A DNA stretch of 64,000 nt from Olleya sediminilitoris (GTDB lineage: Bacteria > Bacteroidota > Bacteroidia > Flavobacteriales > Flavobacteriaceae), in NCBI RefSeq assembly GCF_016785945.1, contig NZ_JAEMEF010000004.1, positions 1-64,000 on the forward strand. Reading direction: 5' to 3'. Under the pieces are notes generated by a model. That model saw nothing but the letters and a program-made list of their open reading frames with translations. It did no database searches and was not told where the DNA came from. The number at the start of each line of letters is the position of its first letter. Positions within the stretch are counted from its first letter, which is position 1. Of the stretch, positions 15,326 to 24,695 are shown in pieces. Both the position numbers and the translations under genes were made by a program.

Positions 15326-16081
15326 ATGAAAGTAATAATTATAGAAGACGAAAAACCATCTGCGAGACGCTTACAACGTATGCTTAAAGCAATTAATGTG
15401 GAAGCAGACACCATGTTGCATTCGGTTGAAGAATCTATAGATTGGTTTAATAATAATACACATCCAGATTTAATATTTTTAGATATTCAGCTTAGTGATG
15501 GTTTGTCTTTTGAAATTTTTGATCAAGTAGAAGTCAAGTCAGCTATTATTTTTACAACTGCTTATGATGAATATGCATTGCAAGCTTTCAAATTAAATAG
15601 TATTGATTATTTACTTAAACCTATTGATGATGAAGATTTAGAAGCTGCTGTAACAAAATATAAGGCTAGGCTTCCGCAGAAAACAAATATTGCTTTAGAC
15701 TTTGAGGATATTAAAAAACTATTGGTTAATCCAATTGATAGAGTCTACAAAAAACGTTTTTCTGTTAAAGTTGGACAACATATAAAATTAGTAAATATTG
15801 ATGAGGTTGAATGCTTTTATAGCGAAAATAAAGGGACTTACTTACATACCACAGAAGGTAGAAACTACCTTTTAGATACCACTTTAGAAGCACTTGAAAA
15901 CGAGCTGCAACCAGAAACGTTTTACAGAATTAACCGTAAGTTTTTTGTAAACATCAATGCTATTAAAGACATTATTAGCTATACAAATTCACGTTTACAA
16001 ATCAAGTTAAATAATTATAATGATGATCAGGTTATTGTGGCTAGAGAGCGTGTAAAGGACTTTAAACAATGGTTGGAGTAG
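15326..16081 (+). CDS. LytTR-family response regulator
   Basis: 251 aa. The receiver domain (about residues 1-115) has the acidic pair IIEDEKPSARRL, the phospho-acceptor region LIFLDIQLSDG (Asp near 53), the conserved TTAYDEYALQAF and the LLKPI lysine. The LytTR DNA-binding domain covers about residues 145-248 (IKLVNIDEVECFYSENKGTYL, FYRINRKFFVNINAI). Together with the LytS-like kinase at 13567 it forms a two-component system that probably controls envelope genes. It ends 3 bases from the convergent LETM1-like gene, with no visible terminator between them. Confidence 0.93.
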   Translation: MKVIIIEDEKPSARRLQRMLKAINVEADTMLHSVEESIDWFNNNTHPDLIFLDIQLSDGLSFEIFDQVEVKSAIIFTTAYDEYALQAFKLNSIDYLLKPIDDEDLEAAVTKYKARLPQKTNIALDFEDIKKLLVNPIDRVYKKRFSVKVGQHIKLVNIDEVECFYSENKGTYLHTTEGRNYLLDTTLEALENELQPETFYRINRKFFVNINAIKDIISYTNSRLQIKLNNYNDDQVIVARERVKDFKQWLE

Positions 16082-16084
16082 GTG

Positions 16085-17266
16085 TTACTCTTCTTCATCT
16101 TCAATTCTATTATCATCAAACGCGCTAGGTAATAATTTAGGAATAAATTTTACAACCAATGGTAATAACAAAGCACCTCCTGGTAAAATAAAAATAGCAA
16201 GACTAGGTATGGATTTAAACACATCTAATAGCTGTTCTTGTACTTTTTTTTGTTCGTCTTTGCTTAAATCTCTAACTGTAGATTGGGTTAAAAGTATTAA
16301 TAGTTCTTTACTTTCTAAAAGCTCTTGCGTTAGACGTTTACTATTGCGTTTTATTAACTTTAATACCATGTTGGTAGAGTTGTCATAAAACGTTTTTACA
16401 ATGTTTTTAGAGCCTAATAAAGGGACTTTACTTCTATAAGTTTTATAAAATTGGGCAATAGTTTTAGACGCCTCATTGGTTTGGTGTTGTGTTAGATTTA
16501 GTTGTTCGCCTAAGTTGTTTAAAAATAAAACCTCTTCATTATCTAATTTTGCATCAGTCCATGTTGCCATAGCAGCTAGGTCTAAACAGTATCTAGCAAA
16601 TAAATTAGTGTCAACAGAGGCAATAGCTTCATTAAACAATAAAACACTATCTCTTTGGTATCTTAATGATTGTTCAAAAAGTTCAATTAAGCTATTATCG
16701 TAATCAGATTTTTGTTTTTTACTATTTAAAGTGTTTAAAACAATACTTTCTATTATAGATTCATATTCTTTTATAGTTTCATCATTAGCAACTCCAGTTT
16801 TTAAATAATTTCTAAAGGCTAATACATCAACAAATAATAAGGCATTGGTGATAAAGTAATTAAAGCTTTTGTCAATTAAATTATCATCAATTTGAATACG
16901 TTTATTTATAATCTTTTCGGTTTGATCTTTAATATCTTTAGACCTAATTATAGATTGTAAAAATGTAACTTTTCCTTTGTTAATAGTATTATAAAAATTA
17001 ACCACTTCGGTATAAAAATCTTCTGTGGTATTATGGTTTGTGTAGGCAATATGCAGTGCAATGACTAAATTTATTTTACAAATTTCGTCTGCTTCAAAAT
17101 CGTTGTCTTTTACCCAATTATTTACAACTGTTACATTACTTCCGTATATAAAACCACAATCTCTAAAGTGTCTGTAATACACCTCCAAGTCATTGTCTTT
17201 AAACAGCTCATGTGGTTTAAGCTCTTTAAGTAATTTTTTAATCCAGCCTGAAGCAGAAGGGTTCAT
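16085..17266 (-). CDS. LETM1-related protein with a TerB-like middle domain
   Basis: 393 aa. The C-terminus carries a LETM1-like segment, SIPSLAIFILPGGALLLPLV followed by KFIPKLLPSAF (about residues 350-382), which is hydrophobic and ends in an acidic tail. The middle (about 225-265) has AAMATWTDAKLDNEEVLFLN, resembling the acidic-cluster TerB fold. The rest is helical. Eukaryotic LETM1 works in mitochondrial cation exchange; the bacterial relatives are uncharacterised. Membrane attachment through the LETM1 segment is likely. The gene is monocistronic, with its stop abutting the LytTR gene. Confidence 0.7.
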   Translation of the reverse strand: MNPSASGWIKKLLKELKPHELFKDNDLEVYYRHFRDCGFIYGSNVTVVNNWVKDNDFEADEICKINLVIALHIAYTNHNTTEDFYTEVVNFYNTINKGKVTFLQSIIRSKDIKDQTEKIINKRIQIDDNLIDKSFNYFITNALLFVDVLAFRNYLKTGVANDETIKEYESIIESIVLNTLNSKKQKSDYDNSLIELFEQSLRYQRDSVLLFNEAIASVDTNLFARYCLDLAAMATWTDAKLDNEEVLFLNNLGEQLNLTQHQTNEASKTIAQFYKTYRSKVPLLGSKNIVKTFYDNSTNMVLKLIKRNSKRLTQELLESKELLILLTQSTVRDLSKDEQKKVQEQLLDVFKSIPSLAIFILPGGALLLPLVVKFIPKLLPSAFDDNRIEDEEE

Positions 17267-17422
17267 TCAACATTTTTATTAGAAAGGTTAAAGATACTTT
17301 TTTAAAATTATTTTTCACATTTTTTCATTTAAACTAAACTTTAATAAAACCGCTTTTATAAAAGTTGCGTAAGTGTATGCGAGAACCAAAAATATTAATT
17401 AACAAAAAATCTCAAAAACATT

Positions 17423-18070
17423 ATGAAAAATTTCAAATTTATTTTAGGAGTAGGTGTATTTGCAGCAGCAAGTTTCTTCTTCTTATCAGCAGATCATATT
17501 GATGCTCCTGCTGTACAAGGTGGTACAAGTGATATTACAGATTTTTACGCTTTTCAGGGTGAAGACACAAACAATTTAGTGTTTGTTGCTAATGTACAAG
17601 GTCTATTAAGTCCAACAGCAAGTGCTAGTGCAAGTTTTGACGAAAACGTGATGATCGAGTTTAACATTGACAATACAGGAGACAATGTTGAAGATCTAGT
17701 GATCCAAGCTATACCAAGAGATGGTAAAATGTACTTTTTTGGACCAGTTGCTCCAGGAACAACAGGTTTAAGTAGTAGAGTAATGACGGATGCAACACAA
17801 ACTGTTGTAGACATTACTGCTTATGGTGAGTCTGCAATGACAGAAACTAGCAATGGTATTACTGCTTTTGCAGGACCAAGAGACGATCCGTTTTTCTTTG
17901 ATTTTAACCAGTATTCTGCAATTATAGCAGGTGATGCAACAGCATTTAACGATCCAGGAACAGACACTTTTGCAGGTACAAATGTAATGTCAATAGTAGT
18001 TGAGGTGCCAAAATCTATGATTGGTGGTACAGGAACAATCAATACTTGGGTAGAATCTAAGTCTAAATAA
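17423..18070 (+). CDS. DUF4331-family protein, N-terminal half (exported)
   Basis: 215 aa. A signal sequence, MKNFKFILGVGVFAAASFFF, is followed by SADHIDAPAVQGGTSDITDF and YAFQGE, the standard opening of DUF4331 proteins. The usual family member is about twice this length and ends in a DDVI...NDKPFLASFPYLA block, which is absent here but present in the next gene. The pair therefore looks like a family member split into two exported proteins. Function unknown; DUF4331 genes often sit with TPR and TonB receptor genes, as here. Confidence 0.8.
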   Translation: MKNFKFILGVGVFAAASFFFLSADHIDAPAVQGGTSDITDFYAFQGEDTNNLVFVANVQGLLSPTASASASFDENVMIEFNIDNTGDNVEDLVIQAIPRDGKMYFFGPVAPGTTGLSSRVMTDATQTVVDITAYGESAMTETSNGITAFAGPRDDPFFFDFNQYSAIIAGDATAFNDPGTDTFAGTNVMSIVVEVPKSMIGGTGTINTWVESKSK

Positions 18071-18097
18071 TTACAAACTTTCAAAAACATATAAATT

Positions 18098-18658
18098 ATG
18101 AAAAATTTAAAAAATATATTTACAGTATTACTAATAACTTTGGTTGCCTTTAATTGTTCTGATGACGATGATGCAACTATGGTTGTAACTCCAACAGGAA
18201 CTGATTTTTCTGGGACATACACGCAACAAGATCAAATGGGTAGACCTGCTGTAAACACAGTATTTGTGTCTTCAGGATCAAAGGATACTTTTAACACCAC
18301 TATACCTACAGACCAAAATGCTGGATTTCAGTCTATGTTTGAAGCTAATTTAACAGCTTTAAGTCCTGCATTTGCTAATCCAGGTGATGCTAATGCATTA
18401 GGTCAAGATGCTGCTGCTTTTACAGGATTATTAGCTACAGATGTACTTAATGTGTCTTTAGACGGAACCACTACTTTTTATGACGGAACAAATGTTTTAA
18501 CTGGTCGTAACTTAGCAGATGACGTAATAACAGTTGAGTTGTTATTAATTTTTGGAGGTGAAGATTTCTCTGAAAACCCAACACTTTCTAATGACAATGT
18601 AAGCGAAAATGATAAACCATTTTTAGCCTCTTTCCCTTATTTAGCGTCTCCTTGGTAG
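18098..18658 (+). CDS. DUF4331-like lipoprotein, C-terminal half
   Basis: 186 aa. The lipoprotein signal ends in LVAFNCSDDDD. The body has MGRPAVNTVFV, KDTFNTTIPTDQN and GRNLADDVITVELLLIFGG, and ends in NDKPFLASFPYLASPW. These are hallmarks of the C-terminal half of DUF4331 proteins. It starts 27 bases after the N-terminal-half gene, has its own export signal, and is followed by a terminator-like hairpin. The two halves probably assemble after export. Independent paralogues rather than a true split cannot be excluded. Confidence 0.75.
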   Translation: MKNLKNIFTVLLITLVAFNCSDDDDATMVVTPTGTDFSGTYTQQDQMGRPAVNTVFVSSGSKDTFNTTIPTDQNAGFQSMFEANLTALSPAFANPGDANALGQDAAAFTGLLATDVLNVSLDGTTTFYDGTNVLTGRNLADDVITVELLLIFGGEDFSENPTLSNDNVSENDKPFLASFPYLASPW

Positions 18659-18668
18659 ACGGTATTTT

Positions 18669-18701
18669 AATCCAGAGTGTTTTAAACAACCACTCTGGAT
18701 T
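18669..18701 (+). terminator. Hairpin after the DUF4331 pair
   Basis: An 11-bp perfect stem (AATCCAGAGTG and its complement) with an 11-base loop, 10 bases past the stop. The following ATTTC is only weakly T-rich, so it may attenuate rather than fully stop read-through to the TPR gene. Confidence 0.55.
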
Positions 18702-18759
18702 ATTTCAAAACCCATAATATTTCCCACATAAAACAAACAAACAACAAAACAAAAATATC

Positions 18760-20043
18760 ATGAACACAAAACTATACATGCTACTACTTGTTATTATTAT
18801 AGTAACTAGTTGTTCAGACAAAAACCAAGCAATTACCAATCCAGAAGACTATAATAAATACCTAGTTAAACAACCCAGTAACGAGACCCTAGAAGCCACT
18901 GCAGATTATAATTTTTGGAACAAAAAAATAGAAGCTGCTCCAAATCAATTATCTTACTTATCACAAATAGCAAGTGCAGAAACTAGATTGTTTAAATCTA
19001 CTGGTTATATTAAATATTTAAAACATGCCGAAAAATCTTTATTAACTTTAAATACACGTACACATTATAATTGGGCCGGACATTTAAGAAGCTTAGCCCG
19101 TAATTATATTTCACAACATAAATTTAAGGAGGCTTTAGAGATGCTTAAAAAAGCAGAAGCTAATGGACAAAATTTAGACGGAACAAAAAAAATGCTATTT
19201 GATGTACACATGGAGTTGGGTAACTTTACTGTAGCAAAAAACTATTTAGAACAAACCAAAGATTTAAACGATTTTGGATATTTAATCAGATTATCAAAAT
19301 GGAGTGATTATCAAGGCGATTTAGATGCAGCAATTAAGTATTTAGAAAAAGCAACAGCTAAAGCTGAATCTTCAAAATTAGATCATTTAATGGAGTGGTC
19401 TTATACTAATTTAGCAGATTTTTACGGTCATGATGGACAAATAGAAGAATCCTACAAGCATTATTTAAAAGCATTAGCTTTAAATCCTGATGATGCCTAC
19501 GCTAAAAAAGGAATTGCTTGGATAGTGTATTCTTACGAGAAAAATACGACCGAAGCTAATCGTATTTTAGATGCATTAACCCAATTACACCATGCACCTG
19601 ATTATTTATTGTTTAAAGCAGAAATTGCAGAATATGAAAACAATGATACTGCAAAAAACAAGTATTTAAACACTTACTTTGAAGCCATTAAAGACACCAG
19701 TTATGGCAACATGTATAATGTGTATTCTTCAAAAATATTAGCAGATTCCAAAAACAAAAAAGCGATAGCTTTAGCTAAAATTGAAGTCCAAAATAGGCCA
19801 ACACCTTTATCTTATGATTTATTAGCTTGGAGTTATTTTAGTAATGGAAATATTACAGAGGCTTTAAACATTGTAGAAAAGCACGTTGTAGGACAAACTT
19901 TTGAGCCTGAAGCACAATACCATATTGCCCAAATATATAAAGCCAACGGTAAATTAAAAGAAATGGCTTTAATTAAAAAAGAATTACAAGAAAGTAGTTA
20001 CGAATTAGGTCCATTAACTTCAAAAATTGTAAACAAATTATAA
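18760..20043 (+). CDS. TPR-repeat lipoprotein
   Basis: 427 aa. The signal peptide ends in VIIVTSCSDK, giving a lipidated cysteine at residue 18. About eight helical TPR-type units follow, for example KHAEKSLLTLNTRTHY, FKEALEMLKKAEANG and YKHYLKALALNPDDAYAKKG (near residues 230-250). It probably serves as a periplasm-facing or surface scaffold. It lies between the DUF4331 pair and a TonB receptor, with 11 bases to the latter, and so forms a likely outer-membrane uptake or assembly unit with them. Confidence 0.85.
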   Translation: MNTKLYMLLLVIIIVTSCSDKNQAITNPEDYNKYLVKQPSNETLEATADYNFWNKKIEAAPNQLSYLSQIASAETRLFKSTGYIKYLKHAEKSLLTLNTRTHYNWAGHLRSLARNYISQHKFKEALEMLKKAEANGQNLDGTKKMLFDVHMELGNFTVAKNYLEQTKDLNDFGYLIRLSKWSDYQGDLDAAIKYLEKATAKAESSKLDHLMEWSYTNLADFYGHDGQIEESYKHYLKALALNPDDAYAKKGIAWIVYSYEKNTTEANRILDALTQLHHAPDYLLFKAEIAEYENNDTAKNKYLNTYFEAIKDTSYGNMYNVYSSKILADSKNKKAIALAKIEVQNRPTPLSYDLLAWSYFSNGNITEALNIVEKHVVGQTFEPEAQYHIAQIYKANGKLKEMALIKKELQESSYELGPLTSKIVNKL

Positions 20044-20054
20044 TCTTTGGAACC

Positions 20055-22283
20055 ATGAAAAATATTTTAATACTACTAGTTTTAGTAGGCTTTACGCTTA
20101 CTATTAGCGCTCAGACAGTTAAAGGGTTTGTTACAGATAACAATCAGCCTTTAGAAAATGCTTATGTGTATAATCAAAACTCAAAACAGCATTCACATAC
20201 TAATCAATTAGGACAATTTATAATTAATGACACTAAGGTTGGAGACAGCTTAGTTATTGGTTTATTAGGATACCAAAAACAAAGTGTGTTATTAACAGAA
20301 GCGCTTTTGCAACAACCTTTAGTTATAAACTTAAAAACTAAAGCATTTTTGTTAGATGAATTAGTGCTAACCGAACCTGTTAATGTTATTAATAGTATGG
20401 TTAAGATAGATTTGGCTACAGATCCAATAAATTCTTCTCAAGAAATTTTACGTAAAGTTCCTGGATTAATTATTGGTCAACACGCAGGAGGTGGTAAAGC
20501 CGAACAAATATTTTTAAGAGGTTTTGACGTAGATCATGGTACTGATGTTGCATTATCAGTAGACGGAATGCCAGTAAATATGGTCTCTCATGCACATGGT
20601 CAAGGCTATAGTGATTTACACTTTTTAATTCCAGAAACTATTAATAATATAAGTTTTGGTAAAGGTCCATATTATGCAAATCATGGTGATTTTAATACTG
20701 CTGGTTTTGTAGATTTTAAAACCAAAGATAAGTTAGATGATAATCTAATAAGTTTTTCGGCTGGACAATTTAATTCCTTAAGAACCTTAGGGTTGTTTAA
20801 TTTACTAGATAATAAAAATGCCCAAAATGCCTATGTTGCAGTTGAGTATATTGAAACAGATGGACCTTTTGAGTCTCCTCAAAATTTTGACAGATTAAAC
20901 CTAATGACTAAATACAATGCATATTTAAATAACAATTCAAAAATTGGAGTAACCCTAAGTCATTTTACAAGTCAATGGGATGCCTCAGGTCAAATTCCAC
21001 AACGTTTAGTAGATGATGGTACAATCTCAAATTTTGGAGCAGTAGATGATACTGAAGGAGGAGAAACTAGTCGTACTAACTTTAATATTCAGTATAGCAC
21101 CATTTTAGATAATGATGTCGAAATGCAAACTAATGCATTTTATTCAAATTATGATTTTTTGTTATATTCTAACTTTACTTTCTTTTTAGACGATCCAGTA
21201 AATGGTGATCAAATTAAACAAAAAGAAGACAGAAATATCTTTGGTTTTAACACACAATTCAAAAAAAATAAAAACTATAATTCATTTGATGTTAATTATA
21301 CTTCAGGTGTTGGATTACGTTTTGACGATGTTAATGATATCGAGTTATCACACACATTAAACCGAAAAGAAACACTAGAAAACATACAATTAGGAAATGT
21401 TAATCAACGTAATTTATATGGTTTTTTTAATGCTGAAATTGACCTAGGAAAAGTAACTATTACTCCAGCTTTACGTTTAGAGTACATCAAGTTTCAATAC
21501 CAAGACCAATTAAGTGATACTTATAGTAACCTAACAGATACTGAAGTCGCATTGTTACCAAAGCTTAGCATACAGTACAATCAAAATAATAATGTACAAT
21601 GGTTTTTAAAATCAGGAATTGGATTTCATTCTAACGATTCTAGAGTTGTGTTAAATCAAAATATAGATAATGCTTTGCCTAAAGCGTATGGTGTAGATTT
21701 AGGTAACATCTGGAAACCAACAGATAAATTAGTGCTAAACTCTGCATTATGGTATTTGTTTTCTGAAGAAGAATTTGTTTACGTTGGTGATGCAGGAATT
21801 ATAGAACCTAGCGGAAAATCTGAACGTTATGGCGTTGATTTTGGTGTAAGGTATCAAGTGTCAGATAACATTTATTTTAATACTGATGCGACCTATACTA
21901 GAGCAAGAAGTTTAGAAGAAGACAATGGTAATGATTACATACCATTAGCACCAGATTTTACTGTAGTAGGAGGATTGTCTTTTAAAGATATTAATAATTT
22001 TTCAGGAGGAATCAATTATAGATATGTTGATGATAGACCTGCAAACGAGGATAATTCGGTACAAGCAGAAGGTTATTTTGTAACCGATTTAAATCTTAAT
22101 TATGCGTTTGATAATCATTGGAAATTAGGTGTTAGTATCGAAAATTTATTTGATACAAACTGGAAAGAAACTCAGTTTTTAACAGAGTCAAGATTGCAAA
22201 ATGAAGCAGCCTCTGTTGAAGAAATTCATTTTACACCAGGAACCCCTTTTTATTTTAAAACAACATTAAGTTATTCGTTTTAA
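20055..22283 (+). CDS. TonB-dependent receptor
   Basis: 742 aa. It has a signal peptide (MKNILILLVLVGFTLTISAQ) and a carboxypeptidase-regulatory-like domain at about residues 22-95 (VKGFVTDNNQPLENAYVYN). The plug begins near 125, with EQIFLRGFDVDHGTDVALSV and GMPVNMVSHAHGQGYSDLHF. The barrel ends in the aromatic terminus TPFYFKTTLSYSF. The His/Asp-rich plug loop (HAHGQGYSDLH) suggests a metal or metal-chelate ligand, but that is only a guess. It forms an operon with the TPR lipoprotein and is followed by a strong hairpin. Confidence 0.92.
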   Translation: MKNILILLVLVGFTLTISAQTVKGFVTDNNQPLENAYVYNQNSKQHSHTNQLGQFIINDTKVGDSLVIGLLGYQKQSVLLTEALLQQPLVINLKTKAFLLDELVLTEPVNVINSMVKIDLATDPINSSQEILRKVPGLIIGQHAGGGKAEQIFLRGFDVDHGTDVALSVDGMPVNMVSHAHGQGYSDLHFLIPETINNISFGKGPYYANHGDFNTAGFVDFKTKDKLDDNLISFSAGQFNSLRTLGLFNLLDNKNAQNAYVAVEYIETDGPFESPQNFDRLNLMTKYNAYLNNNSKIGVTLSHFTSQWDASGQIPQRLVDDGTISNFGAVDDTEGGETSRTNFNIQYSTILDNDVEMQTNAFYSNYDFLLYSNFTFFLDDPVNGDQIKQKEDRNIFGFNTQFKKNKNYNSFDVNYTSGVGLRFDDVNDIELSHTLNRKETLENIQLGNVNQRNLYGFFNAEIDLGKVTITPALRLEYIKFQYQDQLSDTYSNLTDTEVALLPKLSIQYNQNNNVQWFLKSGIGFHSNDSRVVLNQNIDNALPKAYGVDLGNIWKPTDKLVLNSALWYLFSEEEFVYVGDAGIIEPSGKSERYGVDFGVRYQVSDNIYFNTDATYTRARSLEEDNGNDYIPLAPDFTVVGGLSFKDINNFSGGINYRYVDDRPANEDNSVQAEGYFVTDLNLNYAFDNHWKLGVSIENLFDTNWKETQFLTESRLQNEAASVEEIHFTPGTPFYFKTTLSYSF

Positions 22284-22415
22284 AAAAACAATAAAACCTT
22301 ACTAGTTTAATTTACGTAAGTATAATGCAATCGATTTAAGGGAAACAATTAATTGCATAACTAACAATACGTGAAGACTATGAAAAAGTGAGGTTGTTTT
22401 TTGTTAGTTTGTTTT

Positions 22416-22451
22416 GAAAGTGTTTGATAACAATGTTTATCAAACACTTTC
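22416..22451 (+). terminator. Hairpin downstream of the TonB receptor
   Basis: A 15-bp perfect stem, GAAAGTGTTTGATAA and its complement, with a 6-base loop. It lies 132 bases past the receptor stop and is followed by only a short T-rich stretch. The other sequence in this gap shows nothing further. Confidence 0.55.
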
Positions 22452-22535
22452 TTTATGTAATAAAGTTGCTATTAATTAAAATCAATAGACCTGTATAAGT
22501 GTAATACAGATAAAATTGTAGAAGTTTTTAAAACT

Positions 22536-22563
22536 AAAAAAGACACCACATGGTGTCTTTTTT
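22536..22563. terminator. Bidirectional terminator
   Basis: AAAAAAGACACCA-CA-TGGTGTCTTTTTT is a 13-bp stem with A- and T-runs. It lies 23 bases past the end of the minus-strand anti-sigma gene and also guards against read-through from the left. Confidence 0.85.
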
Positions 22564-22586
22564 AGTACTATTAAAATAGTAATTTG

Positions 22587-23384
22587 TTATATTGAAGCTA
22601 AAGCTCCTAACGTATATAATTGCTCTAATGTAGGCGATTTGCTTCCTCCAGCTGGTTCTAAAGTGATACCAAATGCTTGCGATTGATTTGCATTTTTAAG
22701 CTTAAAAATCTTATTGTCATCTTGTATAAAGTCGTCAATAGTACCTAAACTAGTAGGTGTTAACGGGTTTAATGTTAAGGACCAAACTTGATAAACTTTA
22801 CCCTCTGGTGGTTCTGGTAAACCTTGTAAATCTAGATATACAGTATCATCATTTTTATCCCAATATACATTTGCATAAGCTCCAGGTGCAGCTGCTTGAC
22901 CTTCTAAAGGGATATTAATAATACTTTTGTCTCTAATGATGTTTAGTAGATTTTTAGTTTCGGCTAGATCCGTTTTAGAAGTTTCCATTTGGATTTCTAA
23001 AAAGTCTTTTTCAGTATTTACTATTTGTATCTGGTCTTCTAAATTAGATTTTTGATTAATTGTCCAAATAAGACCACCAGCTAATATTACAGCTGCAGCC
23101 CAACCAGTATAGTTAAACCACTTAGTTTTTGGTCTATTTAAACTAATAACTTTAGTCTCGCTATTTGTATTTAAACGTCCTTTAATAGTATTAAAATCAA
23201 TGTCTTTTTTAGGTGCAACACTTGCGGTTAGTTTTACTAAAGCAGCTTCAATTTCTAAAACTTCTTTTAAAACTTCAGGGTGTTTTAACATTAGGTCATA
23301 CACCTCTTTGCTTTCTTTTTCAGAAAGCTGACCAGCAACGTATAGTTCTAGTACACCTGAGTTTATGTAGTCGTTAATGTTCAT
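22587..23384 (-). CDS. Anti-sigma factor, RskA type
   Basis: 265 aa. The N-terminal cytosolic anti-sigma part has SGVLELYVAGQLSEKESKEV and LMLKHPEVLKEVLEIEAAL (about residues 9-47). A single membrane segment lies at about 92-110 (WAAAVILAGGLIWTI), followed by a coiled-coil stretch. The C-terminal RskA domain (YVNVYWDKNDDTVYLD-like, GLPEPPEGKVYQVWSL, ITLEPAGGSKSPT) faces the periplasm. It should hold the upstream sigma factor at the membrane until a signal triggers its proteolysis. It starts 1 base after the sigma stop. Confidence 0.9.
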   Translation of the reverse strand: MNINDYINSGVLELYVAGQLSEKESKEVYDLMLKHPEVLKEVLEIEAALVKLTASVAPKKDIDFNTIKGRLNTNSETKVISLNRPKTKWFNYTGWAAAVILAGGLIWTINQKSNLEDQIQIVNTEKDFLEIQMETSKTDLAETKNLLNIIRDKSIINIPLEGQAAAPGAYANVYWDKNDDTVYLDLQGLPEPPEGKVYQVWSLTLNPLTPTSLGTIDDFIQDDNKIFKLKNANQSQAFGITLEPAGGSKSPTLEQLYTLGALASI

Positions 23385-23385
23385 A

Positions 23386-23913
23386 TTATAATACGGATTC
23401 TCTTAATTCTTTAATACAATTTCTGTTTCTAGTTTTGATAGTTCCAATTGGCATATCTAAAGCTTCTGAGGCTTCTTTTTGTGTGAAACCTTTAAAATAT
23501 AATAGCTCGATTACCTGAATACATTTTTTAGCTAGTTTGTCTACAAACTTTTTTATTCCAATAGCATCTGTACTATTATCTAAATTATCTTGCGACTCTA
23601 TAATATCTACGAAAAAATCCGAGTTAAGGTTTTTACTAGCATTTTTGTAAGCCTTTGATCTGGTTTTATCTATCGCAGCATTTCTAGCAATATTAATTAG
23701 CCAAGTAAAAAAACGACCTTTGGTTGCATCATAACTATCTGATTTATGCCAAGCTTTGATAAATACATCTTGCATGATTTCTTCTGCAATATCATTATCT
23801 CTAACAATATTATAAATTACACCATGCATGCTGTCTTTATACATGTTGTATAATTTTTCAAACGCTTTTTCGTCTTTTTGTTTAAATTTTGAAACTAAAA
23901 GTTCTAATTGCAT
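23386..23913 (-). CDS. ECF sigma factor, SigK-like
   Basis: 175 aa. Region 2 contains YNIVRDNDIAEEIMQDVFIK and FFTWLINIARNAAIDKTRSK (about residues 34-80). Region 4 has LLYFKGFTQKEASEALDMPI and GTIKTRNRNCIKELR (about 137-170). It is cognate to the RskA-type anti-sigma encoded next. The YceI-like lipoprotein gene upstream, and perhaps the DUF4331/TonB genes nearby, are candidate targets, but I could not find a shared promoter motif. Confidence 0.92.
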   Translation of the reverse strand: MQLELLVSKFKQKDEKAFEKLYNMYKDSMHGVIYNIVRDNDIAEEIMQDVFIKAWHKSDSYDATKGRFFTWLINIARNAAIDKTRSKAYKNASKNLNSDFFVDIIESQDNLDNSTDAIGIKKFVDKLAKKCIQVIELLYFKGFTQKEASEALDMPIGTIKTRNRNCIKELRESVL

Positions 23914-23940
23914 AAATTGAATTAATGGTTAAGGCTAAAA

Positions 23941-23965
23941 AAAGCAGCTAATATTTAGCTGCTTT
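23941..23965 (-). terminator. Terminator of the YceI-like gene
   Basis: AAAGCAGCTAA-TAT-TTAGCTGCTTT is an 11-bp stem followed on the minus strand by seven Ts. It separates the YceI-like gene from the sigma gene. Confidence 0.8.
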
Positions 23966-23992
23966 GTTTGGTATAAAGATAATAAATTATAA

Positions 23993-24625
23993 TTAATTTT
24001 CTCTTAAAAAGGTATTCACATTAATTGCAACTTCTTCCCAAGTTTTACTAACTCCATCTGCACCTTTGTGTAGATCAAAACAAACTTTATTTAAAGCACT
24101 TAAAGCACCTAAAGCATCCCAATCTTTTAATTGCATAGTTGCTGTCATAGCCACACGTCTTTTGTCAGTAATTTTTACATCTAATGGTAAATCTTTAGTA
24201 ACATTATTCATTGTGATAGAAGCAACATACTTGTTGTTAACGTATTTAATGGTTCCTTTAATAAACTCAGGATTAAGCATTTCTCCAAAAAATGAAGTCT
24301 TTAATTTTAAATCTCTGGCTTCGTTATCTGTAAATAATCCAGTAATTGGAATAGAAAAACTTAAGTCATTAAGTGCTTCTTGAGGTGTGCTTCCTGTTTT
24401 TTGGTCAAATTTTAATACATTAAATTGTCCTCCAACTGGTACTTTTTCAGTGGTTTTATAAGCTGTAAACTTTACTGTTGTTGCTTCAGGTTTAACTACA
24501 AATTTTTCAGTTTTAACATCTGTTTTAGTCGTCTCTTTTTCAGCATCATTTGTTTTAGCTTCATCTTTACAACTTACCGCTAAAATAAGTGTAAAAGCTA
24601 ATACTAATTGTGTTATTTTTTTCAT
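23993..24625 (-). CDS. YceI-like lipid-binding lipoprotein
   Basis: 210 aa. The lipoprotein signal ends in LILAVSCKDE, and a Lys/Thr-rich linker follows. The YceI domain (about residues 40-208) includes TVKFTAYKTTEKVPVGGQFN, ITMNNVTKDLPLDV and MQLKDWDALGALSALNKVC. YceI proteins form lipocalin-like barrels that bind isoprenoids and respond to base or osmotic stress. It is transcribed alone, just upstream of the SigK-like sigma and anti-sigma pair, which makes it a candidate member of their regulon. Confidence 0.88.
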   Translation of the reverse strand: MKKITQLVLAFTLILAVSCKDEAKTNDAEKETTKTDVKTEKFVVKPEATTVKFTAYKTTEKVPVGGQFNVLKFDQKTGSTPQEALNDLSFSIPITGLFTDNEARDLKLKTSFFGEMLNPEFIKGTIKYVNNKYVASITMNNVTKDLPLDVKITDKRRVAMTATMQLKDWDALGALSALNKVCFDLHKGADGVSKTWEEVAINVNTFLREN

Positions 24626-24695
24626 TTTAAATAGTTGTTTTCTTTAATAATTATAAAGTTAAGCAGATAAATGTGCTTATCCAAATTACTGTACC

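Noticed and set aside
22416-22451. 15-bp inverted repeat as a possible insertion-sequence end
   Set aside because: There is no transposase, partner end or target duplication. The position past a receptor gene fits a terminator.
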